A DNA stretch of 64,000 nt from Chitinophaga nivalis (GTDB lineage: Bacteria > Bacteroidota > Bacteroidia > Chitinophagales > Chitinophagaceae), in NCBI RefSeq assembly GCF_025989125.1, contig NZ_JAPDNR010000001.1, forward strand, positions 3,578,301-3,642,300. Reading direction: 5' to 3'. Below are positions 17,320-26,505 of the stretch, one piece after another (positions within the stretch are counted from its first letter, which is position 1; each line of letters starts with the position of its first letter). Below the pieces are notes generated by a model that saw nothing but the letters and a program-made list of their open reading frames with translations, was not told the DNA's origin and did no database searches. Both the position numbers and the translations under genes were made by a program.

Positions 17320-18633
17320 ATGACTAAAATCAGTACCAGCGTAGAGAATATCCATATTGCAGTTATCGGATTGGGTTATGTAGGCCTGCCACTGGCCGTA
17401 GAGTTTGGAAAAAAATATGACGTACTCGGATTTGATATCAACAAAGAACGGGTAAAAGAACTGGCAGGAGGAACAGACCGTACAAAAGAAGCCAGCCTGG
17501 AAGATCTGGCCCATGTCATCAAGCTGAAAGCAGAAAATAAATCAGGTAAAGGACTGGGTTTTTCTCATCAGACAGAAGACCTGAAAAAATATAATGTATT
17601 CATCGTAACCGTACCTACCCCCATTGATACGTTCAAGGCGCCGGACCTGCGTCCGTTGCTGAAAGCATCCGAGATGCTGGGTGGCGTACTGAAAAAAGGA
17701 GATATCGTGATCTACGAATCTACGGTATATCCGGGTTGTACGGAAGAAGACTGTGTACCGGTATTGGAAAAATCATCCGGACTGCGGTTTAACAAAGACT
17801 TTTTTGTGGGCTATTCTCCGGAACGTATCAACCCCGGTGATAAAGTAAATACCCTGACTAAAATCCGGAAAGTAACCAGTGGTTCTACGCCGGAGATAGC
17901 TGATAAAGTGGATGCGTTGTATGGTTCCATTATTGAAGCAGGTACGCACAAAGCGCCCAGCCTGAAAGTAGCGGAAGCTTCCAAGGCCATTGAAAATGCC
18001 CAGCGGGATGTGAACATTTCATTTGTAAATGAACTGGCACTGATTTTTGACCGCATCGGTATTGATACGCAGGATGTCATTGAAGCTGCAGGCACAAAAT
18101 GGAACTTTCTGAAATACAAACCAGGATTGGTAGGTGGTCACTGCATCGGTGTAGACCCTTACTACCTGGCACACAAAGCAGAGTCGCTGGGATATCATCC
18201 GCAGGTAATCTTATCCGGCCGTCGGGTCAATGATCATATCGGTCATTTTGTGGCCAATAAGGTGGTAAAACTGATGATTGCGAAAGACCACAAAATCAAA
18301 GGTTCCCGTACCCTCATCATGGGCATCACCTTCAAGGAAAACTGTCCGGATGTACGTAATACCCGGGTGGTCGATATCTACCATGAGCTGACCCAGTTTG
18401 GGCTGGAAGTAGATATCTATGATCCATGGGCAGATCCGCACGAAGTGAAAGAAGAGTATGGCGTGGATATCATCAACAGCCTCGATAAAGGCGGGGTGTA
18501 TGATGCCATTGTCGTGGCCGTGGCGCACAATGAGTTCCTGAATTTTGATTACCAGAAATATAAGCGTAACAACGGTGTCATCTTCGATACAAAAGCATGC
18601 CTCGACCGGAACCTGGTAGATGGCAGGTTATAG
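17320..18633 (+). CDS. UDP-N-acetylhexosamine 6-dehydrogenase (WecC/WbpO/TviB family)
   Basis: Oxidises a UDP-HexNAc at C6 to the uronic acid, using two NAD+ per turn. The 437-residue protein has the N-terminal Rossmann motif GLGYVGLPLAVEFG, the central ESTVYPGCTEE segment, and the catalytic cysteine C275 in GGHCIGVDPYYL. The C-terminal UDP-binding domain contains ILSGRRVND and GITFKENCPDVRNTR. HCIGVDPYYL with YHP following is typical of the GlcNAc/GalNAc/ManNAc branch rather than UDP-glucose dehydrogenases. Since a UDP-GlcNAc 2-epimerase sits in the same locus (27636-28754), UDP-ManNAcA is the most economical product. GalNAcA or GlcNAcA remain possible. Confidence 0.9.
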   Translation: MTKISTSVENIHIAVIGLGYVGLPLAVEFGKKYDVLGFDINKERVKELAGGTDRTKEASLEDLAHVIKLKAENKSGKGLGFSHQTEDLKKYNVFIVTVPTPIDTFKAPDLRPLLKASEMLGGVLKKGDIVIYESTVYPGCTEEDCVPVLEKSSGLRFNKDFFVGYSPERINPGDKVNTLTKIRKVTSGSTPEIADKVDALYGSIIEAGTHKAPSLKVAEASKAIENAQRDVNISFVNELALIFDRIGIDTQDVIEAAGTKWNFLKYKPGLVGGHCIGVDPYYLAHKAESLGYHPQVILSGRRVNDHIGHFVANKVVKLMIAKDHKIKGSRTLIMGITFKENCPDVRNTRVVDIYHELTQFGLEVDIYDPWADPHEVKEEYGVDIINSLDKGGVYDAIVVAVAHNEFLNFDYQKYKRNNGVIFDTKACLDRNLVDGRL

Positions 18634-18686
18634 CAAACGATAGTAAAACACGATGACCGTATTTTTTATTAACTCAGATTTGATTG

Positions 18687-20204
18687 ATGTCAAGGAAAGG
18701 GATTAGCTATGAAATGTCGCTGAACTTAGGGACTAATTTTCTGGCGTTGCTGTTAAATATTTTATTGGGACTGGTGGTAGTGCCTTTCTACATTTCCAAG
18801 ATAGGCGTAGATGGATATGGTTTAATAGCATTGGCCACTTCTTTCAGTTCCTACCTGTCTATTATTACGATTGCCATCGACGCTGCTGTAGGCAGGAATT
18901 TTACCCTGGCGATGCGGAAAGAAGACCACCAGTCGTCCAGTGCCATTTATTCATCTTCCATCATTGCGGCCAGCGTGCTGATTCTGGGGCTGCTGCCGCT
19001 CATTGGTTATTTTTTATACCGGATAGATGATTTTATCAGTTATCAGGGCTATACGGTACCAGAGATCAGATGGGTGTTTTTATCGATCATCACCTCTTTT
19101 ATACTCACGTTTATCAGAGGACTTTTTCTGGTGCCGGCATTTGCTTCCAATAAGATTTATATACAGCGCATTATTGCGATCCTGGATATTGTAGTAAGAA
19201 CGGCGCTGATATTTTTATTACTGAATGCATCTGTACAACTGGGCATGATCGGATGGGCTTTTTTTGCGGCCTCTTTGTTATCCTTTGTGGTGGCCCTGGT
19301 GTGGATCTGGCGTAAGTTCCCTTTCCTGAAACTGAAAGCGGCGCATTACGATAAAAGTATTGTACAGTATGTGGCCTCCATGAGTTTCTGGCTCATCATT
19401 AACCAGATCGGGACGCTGCTGTTCATCAATATTGATATCATCCTGCTGAACTATTATTATGGCGCCACCGCCACAGGAGAGTTCAGCACGGTAGCCCAGT
19501 GGCACACGTTGTTACGGGCATTTGCAGGCGTTTTTGTGGCCATCTTCACGCCGGTGGTATACAAGTATTACGCGGATAATGATTTCAGCAACCTGCTGAA
19601 ATTCTCGCGTTATACCGTGGTGGCGATGGGCGTTGTGCTGGCTATACCCATCGGGATTATCGTCGGCTATGCCGATATCATCCTGCGGTTGTGGGTAGGA
19701 GAGCAGTTTGTACGTTTTTATCCGTTGATGATATTGCTGACCGGACATTTGATTTTTAACCTGTCCGTGTTACCGATATTATCCATCAACTCCGTATACA
19801 ACAAGGTAAAGATCCCCGGGATTACTTCTTTCCTGTGTGGTATTCTGAACCTGGTATTAGGGGTACTGATCATCCGCTTTTTTGATCTGGGTATCTATAG
19901 TGTGGCCATTGCGTCGGCGGTGTTGCTGACATTGAAAAACCTGGTGTTTTCACCCACCTACGCGGCCCGGATACTGAATCAGTCCAACTGGTTTTATTAT
20001 CCCAGTATTTTACGCGGATGTGCACTCTTTGTATGGGTATTACTGGTGTCCTGGTGTTGCCGGCATCTGCAAACGCCGGGCTCCTGGGCAGGATTGTTTG
20101 TATCGGCTGTTATCATTGGTGGTTGCAGCATACCGTTTGCCTGGTTTGTGACCCTGAATAAAGAACAAAGAGTATTAATCGGAAAAATTATAAGAAGAAG
20201 GTAA
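18687..20204 (+). CDS. Oligosaccharide flippase (Wzx / polysaccharide biosynthesis MOP superfamily)
   Basis: Moves undecaprenyl-linked repeat units across the inner membrane. The ATG at 18687 is preferred over the adjoining TTG, giving 505 residues. The protein is hydrophobic throughout with about 12-14 predicted helices. It opens with SLNLGTNFLALLLNILLGLVVVPFYISKIGVDGYGLIAL, shown here in family terms as a Wzx-like first helix pair plus the conserved loop. Its stop codon overlaps the next start (TAATG), indicating translational coupling. Wzx sequences diverge strongly, so the sugar unit it carries cannot be inferred. Confidence 0.88.
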   Translation: MSRKGISYEMSLNLGTNFLALLLNILLGLVVVPFYISKIGVDGYGLIALATSFSSYLSIITIAIDAAVGRNFTLAMRKEDHQSSSAIYSSSIIAASVLILGLLPLIGYFLYRIDDFISYQGYTVPEIRWVFLSIITSFILTFIRGLFLVPAFASNKIYIQRIIAILDIVVRTALIFLLLNASVQLGMIGWAFFAASLLSFVVALVWIWRKFPFLKLKAAHYDKSIVQYVASMSFWLIINQIGTLLFINIDIILLNYYYGATATGEFSTVAQWHTLLRAFAGVFVAIFTPVVYKYYADNDFSNLLKFSRYTVVAMGVVLAIPIGIIVGYADIILRLWVGEQFVRFYPLMILLTGHLIFNLSVLPILSINSVYNKVKIPGITSFLCGILNLVLGVLIIRFFDLGIYSVAIASAVLLTLKNLVFSPTYAARILNQSNWFYYPSILRGCALFVWVLLVSWCCRHLQTPGSWAGLFVSAVIIGGCSIPFAWFVTLNKEQRVLIGKIIRRR

Positions 20205-21298
20205 TGAAAAAGGCGCTAATTATTAATGAAGGTTTCTCCAATAACCTGGGAGATCAGGCTATACGTGAGAGTATGACCAGCCTGTTACAGGACAGCGGCT
20301 TTGTTACCGACTTTGCCTATTTCACCAACCCGGGTGTGCCGGGTTTACCGGCCTATCAATACCTGGATACTGCCGTAGGAGATAAAGTAGAACAGCCTTT
20401 GTCCTATCGTACAAAGGCCAGATTGAAACTGGCATTTTTTTACTGGATGGGCATCAACTATCGCCACATCCGGCAGAAACTGAAAAAACATCGTTACGAT
20501 ATCGTGGTAATAGGAGGCGGTCAATTGCTGGAATCATCCGGCAAAGACTATCCCAGCCGCTTTGCTATTGCTTTATATTGGTGGACGCTGCTCATCAAAA
20601 CCATGACGAAAGCACGCATTTATGTCATTGGGGTAGGAGTGGGTACCACCTTTAACAAAAAGGAAAATTATCTTTTTGGGAAAGCCCTTTCCAGGGTTGA
20701 TTTTATTTGGGTCCGGGATGAATTTTCCCGCAGCAGTTTGTATGAAAAGTTCAAACACCGTGCTGTGGTGACACCGGACGTCGCTTTTTATAATGGCCGC
20801 AATCATACCCCGGCAGCTGCCAGTGCAGGGAAAGCCCTCATTGGTATTACCTGCTACCGGGAAGTATTTGCGAAGTACAATAAATCGTCTAAGTCCAGAG
20901 AGGATTATTATGAAGAATGGTTCCTGCAGGTACAACGGTATCTGAACAGGAAGCTGCCCGTGGAACTTTTTTATACCACTATTACAGATGCGGCGGAAAC
21001 AATCGCTTTCCGCGATTATGTGAAAAGTAAACACCGGATCACTTTACCCGTGGCCCGGCTGGCATCTGTAGAAGATCTCAAAAAGTTATACGTGTCGGCT
21101 TCCGACGTTTATTCCGGCAGGATGCATGCCTTGATACTGGCGATGAAACACAGGTGTACTGTGAAAGCCTACCTGATCTCACAGAAATTAAAATCCTTTC
21201 AGGAGGAGTATATCGATTCCGGGAAACCCGTGAGCGAATACAGCGAAGAGATCAGCGGTACTTTCAATAAGCTGCTACGCGATCAAATAAAATTATAG
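20204..21298 (+). CDS. Polysaccharide pyruvyl transferase family protein
   Basis: A cytosolic enzyme of 364 residues with the PF04230 hallmarks: NLGDQAIRESM at the N-terminus, VIGGGQLLESSG in the middle, YVIGVGVGT, and YSGRMHALILAM near the C-terminus (the SGRxHA motif). Family members transfer pyruvate from PEP as a ketal onto a sugar of a polysaccharide repeat, adding negative charge. Some members have other substrates. It overlaps the flippase stop by one base and precedes the acetyltransferase by four bases, so it belongs to the same operon. Pyruvylation of the polymer made here is an inference. Confidence 0.87.
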   Translation: MKKALIINEGFSNNLGDQAIRESMTSLLQDSGFVTDFAYFTNPGVPGLPAYQYLDTAVGDKVEQPLSYRTKARLKLAFFYWMGINYRHIRQKLKKHRYDIVVIGGGQLLESSGKDYPSRFAIALYWWTLLIKTMTKARIYVIGVGVGTTFNKKENYLFGKALSRVDFIWVRDEFSRSSLYEKFKHRAVVTPDVAFYNGRNHTPAAASAGKALIGITCYREVFAKYNKSSKSREDYYEEWFLQVQRYLNRKLPVELFYTTITDAAETIAFRDYVKSKHRITLPVARLASVEDLKKLYVSASDVYSGRMHALILAMKHRCTVKAYLISQKLKSFQEEYIDSGKPVSEYSEEISGTFNKLLRDQIKL

Positions 21299-21302
21299 TG
21301 CA

Positions 21303-21848
21303 ATGAAAAGCTGGGACTTTATCAAATCGGATCTGCACCGCTACCACGGAAGAACCGATAGGGGGAGTTTACTGAGATCATTCTGGTTGATCGAAGGATT
21401 CCGCTATATGTTTTTCCTGAGACTGTGTGCCGGTGCTAACCGTTTTTCCAGGGTGTTTTATCGGGTATTGCTACGGCATTATTCCTATAAATACGGATTT
21501 CAGATACCTTTTACGACCCGTATCGGGAAAGGTTTTTATATAGGCCACTTCGGCAACATTGTTATCAACGGCAATGCCCGTATAGGCGATAACGTGAATA
21601 TCTCCCCGGGAGTGGTGATTGGCCAGGTGAGCCGGGGACGTACCCAGGGCGTACCAACTATCGGTAACCGGGTATGGATAGGCTCCAATGCCATTATAGT
21701 GGGCAACATTAACATCGGCGACGATGTATTGATAGCCCCGGGTGCTTATGTCACCACGGATGTACCGGCCGGGTCGCTGGTGAAGGGTAATCCTGCTGTG
21801 ATCACAGTAGGAAAAGGAGTAGAAGGATATATATGTAATGCATCTTGA
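21303..21848 (+). CDS. Hexapeptide-repeat acyltransferase (serine-acetyltransferase-like)
   Basis: A 181-residue protein with a left-handed beta-helix built from hexapeptide repeats (IGKGFYIGHFGNIVINGNA, then IGDNVNISPGVVIG, IGNRVWIGSNAIIVGN, IGDDVLIAPGAYVTTDVP). A short helical N-terminus resembles the CysE/WcaF-like subgroup common in capsule loci. The HFGNIVING segment holds the likely catalytic histidine. It probably O-acetylates a sugar of the repeat unit using acetyl-CoA in the cytosol. A true cysteine-biosynthesis role is unlikely because of its location and its shortened N-terminal domain. Confidence 0.82.
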   Translation: MKSWDFIKSDLHRYHGRTDRGSLLRSFWLIEGFRYMFFLRLCAGANRFSRVFYRVLLRHYSYKYGFQIPFTTRIGKGFYIGHFGNIVINGNARIGDNVNISPGVVIGQVSRGRTQGVPTIGNRVWIGSNAIIVGNINIGDDVLIAPGAYVTTDVPAGSLVKGNPAVITVGKGVEGYICNAS

Positions 21849-21850
21849 CT

Positions 21851-22999
21851 ATGAAAAATGTACTGATATTATCTTATGAATTTCCTCCTATCATTGGAGG
21901 AGCTGGTGTATACGCACATGACCTGGCGATCGGGCTCGTGAAAAACGGGCACCGGGTAAGCCTGCTTACGTACCGTTCGCCGGAGAACACCGATTTCCTG
22001 AAGCGTTTCGCACAGCAATACCAGGTAACTTGTTATACTATCCCCAATCAGAAATACCTGCATTTTTACCTCTTCTTCCGGCAGTTAAAGAAGCTGGTAA
22101 AACAGCAACATTATGATACCATTATCTTCAGCGATGCCCGCTCCAAAAAGATGGGTACCTTCTTCCAGGCATCATTGAAGCAACTGCTCAGTCGCTCTGT
22201 ATCTATATTTCATGGCGGAGAACAAAACAGTTTCTTTGATAAACCTTCTTTTCTGCTCCGCACCTTCGGCATGAAGGATAAGATGCTGCAGTTTTTTATG
22301 CAGCAGAAAAAAATTGTGGTAGTGAGCCGGGCAGAACATGAAATGTGGAACAAAACTTCCCTGAAAGAAAAACTGCACCTGATCACCCATGGTATCGATA
22401 CCGATATTTTTCACCGGCGCAACCCCGCTGAAATTGATGCCATCAAAAAACGACTGGGCATCAGCAGTACCCGGCCTATCCTCCTTAGTGCTTCCCGCCT
22501 CATCAAACAAAAAGGACAGGAGGTTGTCGTAGAAGGATTGCCGGAAATGGTGAAGGCGCTGCCGGATCTGCTTTATATCATTGTAGGCGGTGGCCCGCAT
22601 CAGGAAGTGCTGGAAGCCATGGTGAACGAACGGGGGCTGCAGAAAAATGTATTGTTTGCCGGCGGTGTAGACAGAACGGTATTATCAGAATACCTCGCTA
22701 TCTGCGACCTGTTTGTATTACCCAGCCAGTTTTATGAATCATTCGGATTGGTATACCTCGAAGCAGCCGCCTGTGGTAAAACGGCGATTGCCGGTAACCG
22801 GGGCGGTACCAATGAAGCGATCGTAGACCAGGTAACCGGTTTTCTCGTAAACCCGGTATCCAAAGATGAAATTATAGATAAGGTATTACAGGTGTTACAG
22901 GATGAACAGCTGCGGCAAAACCTGCAGACCAGTGCCTTTAACAGAACGGTGGAGGAATTCTCCAACGTCAGGATGGCAGAAAAATTAATCAATATCTGA
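21851..22999 (+). CDS. Glycosyltransferase family 4
   Basis: A cytosolic GT-B fold enzyme that adds a sugar to the growing lipid-linked repeat. The frame includes an upstream TTG (21845), but ATG 21851 gives MKNVLILSYEFPPIIGGAG, the classical GT4 opening with the PPxxGGxxxY motif. The C-terminal half has ASRLIKQKGQEVVVEGL and the nucleotide-sugar site ESFGLVYLEAAACGK (E-x7-E) followed by GGTNEAIVDQVTGFLV. Donor and acceptor are unknown. It starts 2 bases after the acetyltransferase stop. Confidence 0.9.
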   Translation: MKNVLILSYEFPPIIGGAGVYAHDLAIGLVKNGHRVSLLTYRSPENTDFLKRFAQQYQVTCYTIPNQKYLHFYLFFRQLKKLVKQQHYDTIIFSDARSKKMGTFFQASLKQLLSRSVSIFHGGEQNSFFDKPSFLLRTFGMKDKMLQFFMQQKKIVVVSRAEHEMWNKTSLKEKLHLITHGIDTDIFHRRNPAEIDAIKKRLGISSTRPILLSASRLIKQKGQEVVVEGLPEMVKALPDLLYIIVGGGPHQEVLEAMVNERGLQKNVLFAGGVDRTVLSEYLAICDLFVLPSQFYESFGLVYLEAAACGKTAIAGNRGGTNEAIVDQVTGFLVNPVSKDEIIDKVLQVLQDEQLRQNLQTSAFNRTVEEFSNVRMAEKLINI

Positions 23000-23003
23000 G
23001 TGG

Positions 23004-24374
23004 ATGAAGTCTAAAAGTGTCAATATTAATTTACTGTTCCTGCTGAATTTTATATTCGCTTGTACCGCAGGCCTGCTCTCTATGAGCCTGACGACTTTCC
23101 TGCTGGCAGCTTTGCTGACAGGAGGCGGATTACTATGGATTAATGTACTGTTTAAAGATAAAACCCAACGACAGTATGCCGGTATCCTGTACCTGGTATT
23201 TTTCCTGGTATATGGCTGTTTTATGTTGATCACCAATCAGACTTATGTACAGGACCCGTTCAAGGATATTTTCTATGCCAAGGATTCGGTGCTCTTCTAT
23301 ACGTACATCGATAAAATTGCCGGTATGAACAGCATATCTGAAATCGGTAATTATTATAAAGATGATTTTTTTGCGGGCGACTGGAAAGGCTTCGCCTATC
23401 TCTCCAGTGTGCTGGGCTTCTGGGCCAAAGGTATCGATACCAATAACCTCATCCTGCAGAAACTGCAGATCGTATTTTGTTCTGCCTTTATCCTGGTGAT
23501 CCTGTTCAAGATCTTATCACACTATATCGTAAATGAGATCAGTGTGCAACTGACCGTGATCTATGCGTTGTTATCCTATAATTTTTTCTTCTCGGCAGTA
23601 TATCTGAGAGATGTGCATATCGGTCTGTTGTTTGGATTATACGCGTTATTACTGATTTTCAGGAAAGGCTTCTGGGGCATCCTGTACGGTATCCTGCTGA
23701 CGGTATTGATTTATTTGTTCCGGCCGGAGCATGGGTATTTCTCGGTAACATTCCTGCTGGCCTACGTATACCTGTTTGTAACAGATAAAAACAATGTAAC
23801 GGCCAATAAATTCAAAATACCCATTCTGGTGTTGCTGACGTTGCCGGCATTGACGCAGATCGTGGTGTTGCAACAAGGGTTCAATACCATCCAAAGCACC
23901 AGTGAAAACTACTATGATTCTTCCATGTCCAACGCAGGACTGGGTTCTTTCGGCAGTATGCTGCTCAAGCTCCCTTTCGGCGTACGGCATGTGGCTGTGG
24001 GTTTATTCTCCCAGACCTTGCCATTCCCTTTTTATGCGGTGCTGGAAGAGAATCCGTTTTTTATTTTCTGGGCATTGGCGGCGCTGTTCTGGTTTGTGGT
24101 GTGGGTGGTGCTTATTTATACCTCCGCTTTCAAACCACGCAATCCTTTTTTCCAGATCAAGGAATTAAGGGTATTGTTCCTGATTGCTGTGCTGCTGATT
24201 CTGGGAGCCAGCTCCAATGCAGATACCAGAAGGATTATGGCCGTTTATCCGGTGATATATGTCATTTTTTGCGGCGGAATTTTATCGTTACCCAAACTGA
24301 AAAGGAAGCAGCTCATTGGCGCTTCCTTACTGGGATATTTCGGATTGGTATTTATTTATGCTTTCATCAAGTAA
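23004..24374 (+). CDS. Polytopic membrane protein, probable Wzy-type polysaccharide polymerase
   Basis: A 456-residue protein with about 10-12 hydrophobic helices and few conserved sequence motifs. A larger periplasmic loop lies between helices in the region KDSVLFYTYIDKIAGMNSISEIGNYYKDD. In a locus that contains Wzx, Wza and Wzc, the only unassigned polytopic protein is the natural candidate for the Wzy polymerase, which joins repeat units in the periplasm. The spacing resembles EpsG/Wzy-like proteins. A membrane glycosyltransferase is the alternative. Assignment rests mainly on context. Confidence 0.65.
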   Translation: MKSKSVNINLLFLLNFIFACTAGLLSMSLTTFLLAALLTGGGLLWINVLFKDKTQRQYAGILYLVFFLVYGCFMLITNQTYVQDPFKDIFYAKDSVLFYTYIDKIAGMNSISEIGNYYKDDFFAGDWKGFAYLSSVLGFWAKGIDTNNLILQKLQIVFCSAFILVILFKILSHYIVNEISVQLTVIYALLSYNFFFSAVYLRDVHIGLLFGLYALLLIFRKGFWGILYGILLTVLIYLFRPEHGYFSVTFLLAYVYLFVTDKNNVTANKFKIPILVLLTLPALTQIVVLQQGFNTIQSTSENYYDSSMSNAGLGSFGSMLLKLPFGVRHVAVGLFSQTLPFPFYAVLEENPFFIFWALAALFWFVVWVVLIYTSAFKPRNPFFQIKELRVLFLIAVLLILGASSNADTRRIMAVYPVIYVIFCGGILSLPKLKRKQLIGASLLGYFGLVFIYAFIK

Positions 24375-24384
24375 AATCAACACG

Positions 24385-26502
24385 ATGACGAATTATCTGA
24401 ATATTAGATATTGCCTGAACAGCACCTTGCTGGGCTGTTGCCTGTTGCTGGGAATCATGTCTCCCACCCGGGCGCAGCGTGCGGTGACGGGGCTCGATAT
24501 AAAAGTAACGCCGGACCCCAACTATTCGCTGACGAAAGACCAGAGCAAGCTATCCTCGCTCACCGATGGTAAATACACTACCGGCCCTTCTTTCTGGAAA
24601 GATCCGGGTACACTGGGCTGGCAGAATGCAGACAAGATTACGTTTAACATCGCGCTGGACCGTTCGTTGCCGGTAGCGCAGATTAACCTGAACACCGTAA
24701 CCGGTCAGAAAGCCCAGGTAAACCTGCCGCTGAATGTGCTGGCTTTTGTCAGCAACAACCAGCAGGACTGGCAATTTGTGGGTGACCTGATGGAACAGCA
24801 GCCGGTGAAAAATGATTATTACCGTATCACCCCGGTGTCGTTGAAAAACATCGGACAATCGGCCCGTTATATCAAGCTGGTAGTAGTACCGGATGGCAGT
24901 TATTTCTTTACAGATGAAATACAGGTATTAACGGGGCAGGGGAGTGCTAACCGTGCGGCGGCATCCGGCAAACAATATACGGAAGCCTCGTTGCCGGCCA
25001 TGGTGAAATCCAGCCGGGAAGCGGCTATCAACAAACGTTTTTCAGGGGCCGATCAGAAAAGTCTGCCGATGGCAGCAGCCAGTAGTACGATGGCGGCCAA
25101 AAGTACCGGCAGTGGGGGCATTAACCTGACACCCCTGTCATCTGCCTTTGGAGAAGCACTGACACCCGGTGAAGAAAGCACCCATATTACTACCCTCAAA
25201 GGATTAACGGAATATGCCGCTTTTGTGGTGGCCAATAACAGCGCAACGGAAAAAAATATTCAGCTCGACGGCGAAGGGGCCGGTGTTAGCAGCCAGTTGT
25301 ATTGGGCGAAGCCGGTGAAAAGCCGCGACTTTAAAGTAGTACCCGATGCGCTCACCACAATCAAAGAGGGTAGTTCCCTCTCTTTAAAAGGAAATGAGTC
25401 CCGCTTGTTGCTGGTGAAAATAACCGGTAAACAGGCCGGCAGTTTCAAATATACCTTACAGGCGAAAGATGGCAGTGCTACTGTCAGCAAACCAGTGACC
25501 ATACAGGTGCTGGACAATGCGTTGTCTGCCTTGCAGGGCGGGCGCCCGGACATCAATGTATGGGCATACCTGAACGAGCCGTTGCTGAAAGGAAAAGAAG
25601 AAAGTGCGCGGCAGGATTTATTGCAGCATTATGTAAACACGTTTGTATTCCATCCGGGAATATTGTTGCCGAATATACCGGTAGCAGATAATAAGAAACT
25701 GGCCGCCATGCTGCCTTATGTAAAAGGGTTCAGCAAGGTATTGCTGTTCCTGGATTTTTCTGCACCTGTAGCCCGGCAACAGGCTTCTTTTATGGATGCT
25801 TCCTGGAAACAGGCGTTCCTGAAATGGTATGATGACATGCTCGTGGCATTGAAAAGTCAGGGTATCGCTTCCGACAACGTATATCTGTATCCGTTTGATG
25901 AAGTGAAAGCTGGTCAGGTAGCTGCGTTGAACAATTTTTCCACCTGGATAAAATCCGCCAGGAAAGAAGCGCGCCTTTTTGCCACTGTATCCAACCCGCC
26001 GGTATATGAAGGCGTCATTGGTCAGCTGAACGCCTGCCAGTTATTTTATAATGATAATGTATTGCGGGAGTACCGAAAAAATAAACCATCCGCCTGTCAG
26101 GTATGGATGTATGATACCAAGAAACCAACGAAGTCGCTGTCGCCGTATAGCTATTACCGTTTGATGGGCTGGAAGGCATTTGCTGCCGGTACTACCGGAT
26201 TCGGTTTCTGGCAGTACGCCGATATCGGTCATGGCAAAGAAACGGGATCAGTATGGGACGACTTCGACGGCAGTTCGGCCGATTTCGCGGTGGTCTACGA
26301 CGAGGGTAACCGCATCATCCCCAGCCGCCGCTGGGAGGCTTTCCGGGCTGGTGTGGAAGATTATATGCTGCTGGCAGCCTATGCAAAGAAAAACGGGCAA
26401 CAGGCGGCTGCTGCACTTTGTGCAGACGTATTGCGGAATACCAATGACCCTGTGGCGGCTGCGGCAGCCCGGGAAAAGATGATCAAAACATTCAACAGGT
26501 AA
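24385..26502 (+). CDS. Secreted DUF4091-containing glycoside-hydrolase-like protein
   Basis: ATG 24385 is preferred over upstream 24316 because it gives a signal peptide (hydrophobic STLLGCCLLLGIMSP, cleavage near TRAQR), for 705 residues. The N-terminal half looks like a discoidin (F5/8 type C)-like carbohydrate-binding domain (PSFWKDPGTLGWQNADKITF, LDRSLPVAQINLNTV). The C-terminal half matches DUF4091, a relative of GH123. It contains YLYPFDEVKAGQ (probable Asp-Glu catalytic pair), GFGFWQYAD and FRAGVEDYMLL. It may trim or release the polymer in the periplasm or outside the cell. Hydrolysis of a HexNAc linkage is a guess from GH123 similarity. Confidence 0.78.
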   Translation: MTNYLNIRYCLNSTLLGCCLLLGIMSPTRAQRAVTGLDIKVTPDPNYSLTKDQSKLSSLTDGKYTTGPSFWKDPGTLGWQNADKITFNIALDRSLPVAQINLNTVTGQKAQVNLPLNVLAFVSNNQQDWQFVGDLMEQQPVKNDYYRITPVSLKNIGQSARYIKLVVVPDGSYFFTDEIQVLTGQGSANRAAASGKQYTEASLPAMVKSSREAAINKRFSGADQKSLPMAAASSTMAAKSTGSGGINLTPLSSAFGEALTPGEESTHITTLKGLTEYAAFVVANNSATEKNIQLDGEGAGVSSQLYWAKPVKSRDFKVVPDALTTIKEGSSLSLKGNESRLLLVKITGKQAGSFKYTLQAKDGSATVSKPVTIQVLDNALSALQGGRPDINVWAYLNEPLLKGKEESARQDLLQHYVNTFVFHPGILLPNIPVADNKKLAAMLPYVKGFSKVLLFLDFSAPVARQQASFMDASWKQAFLKWYDDMLVALKSQGIASDNVYLYPFDEVKAGQVAALNNFSTWIKSARKEARLFATVSNPPVYEGVIGQLNACQLFYNDNVLREYRKNKPSACQVWMYDTKKPTKSLSPYSYYRLMGWKAFAAGTTGFGFWQYADIGHGKETGSVWDDFDGSSADFAVVYDEGNRIIPSRRWEAFRAGVEDYMLLAAYAKKNGQQAAAALCADVLRNTNDPVAAAAAREKMIKTFNR

Positions 26503-26505
26503 GTA

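Noticed and set aside
21303..21848. Considered as cysE (cysteine biosynthesis)
   Set aside because: The N-terminal domain is short and the gene is locked in the capsule operon; a sugar O-acetyltransferase is more likely.
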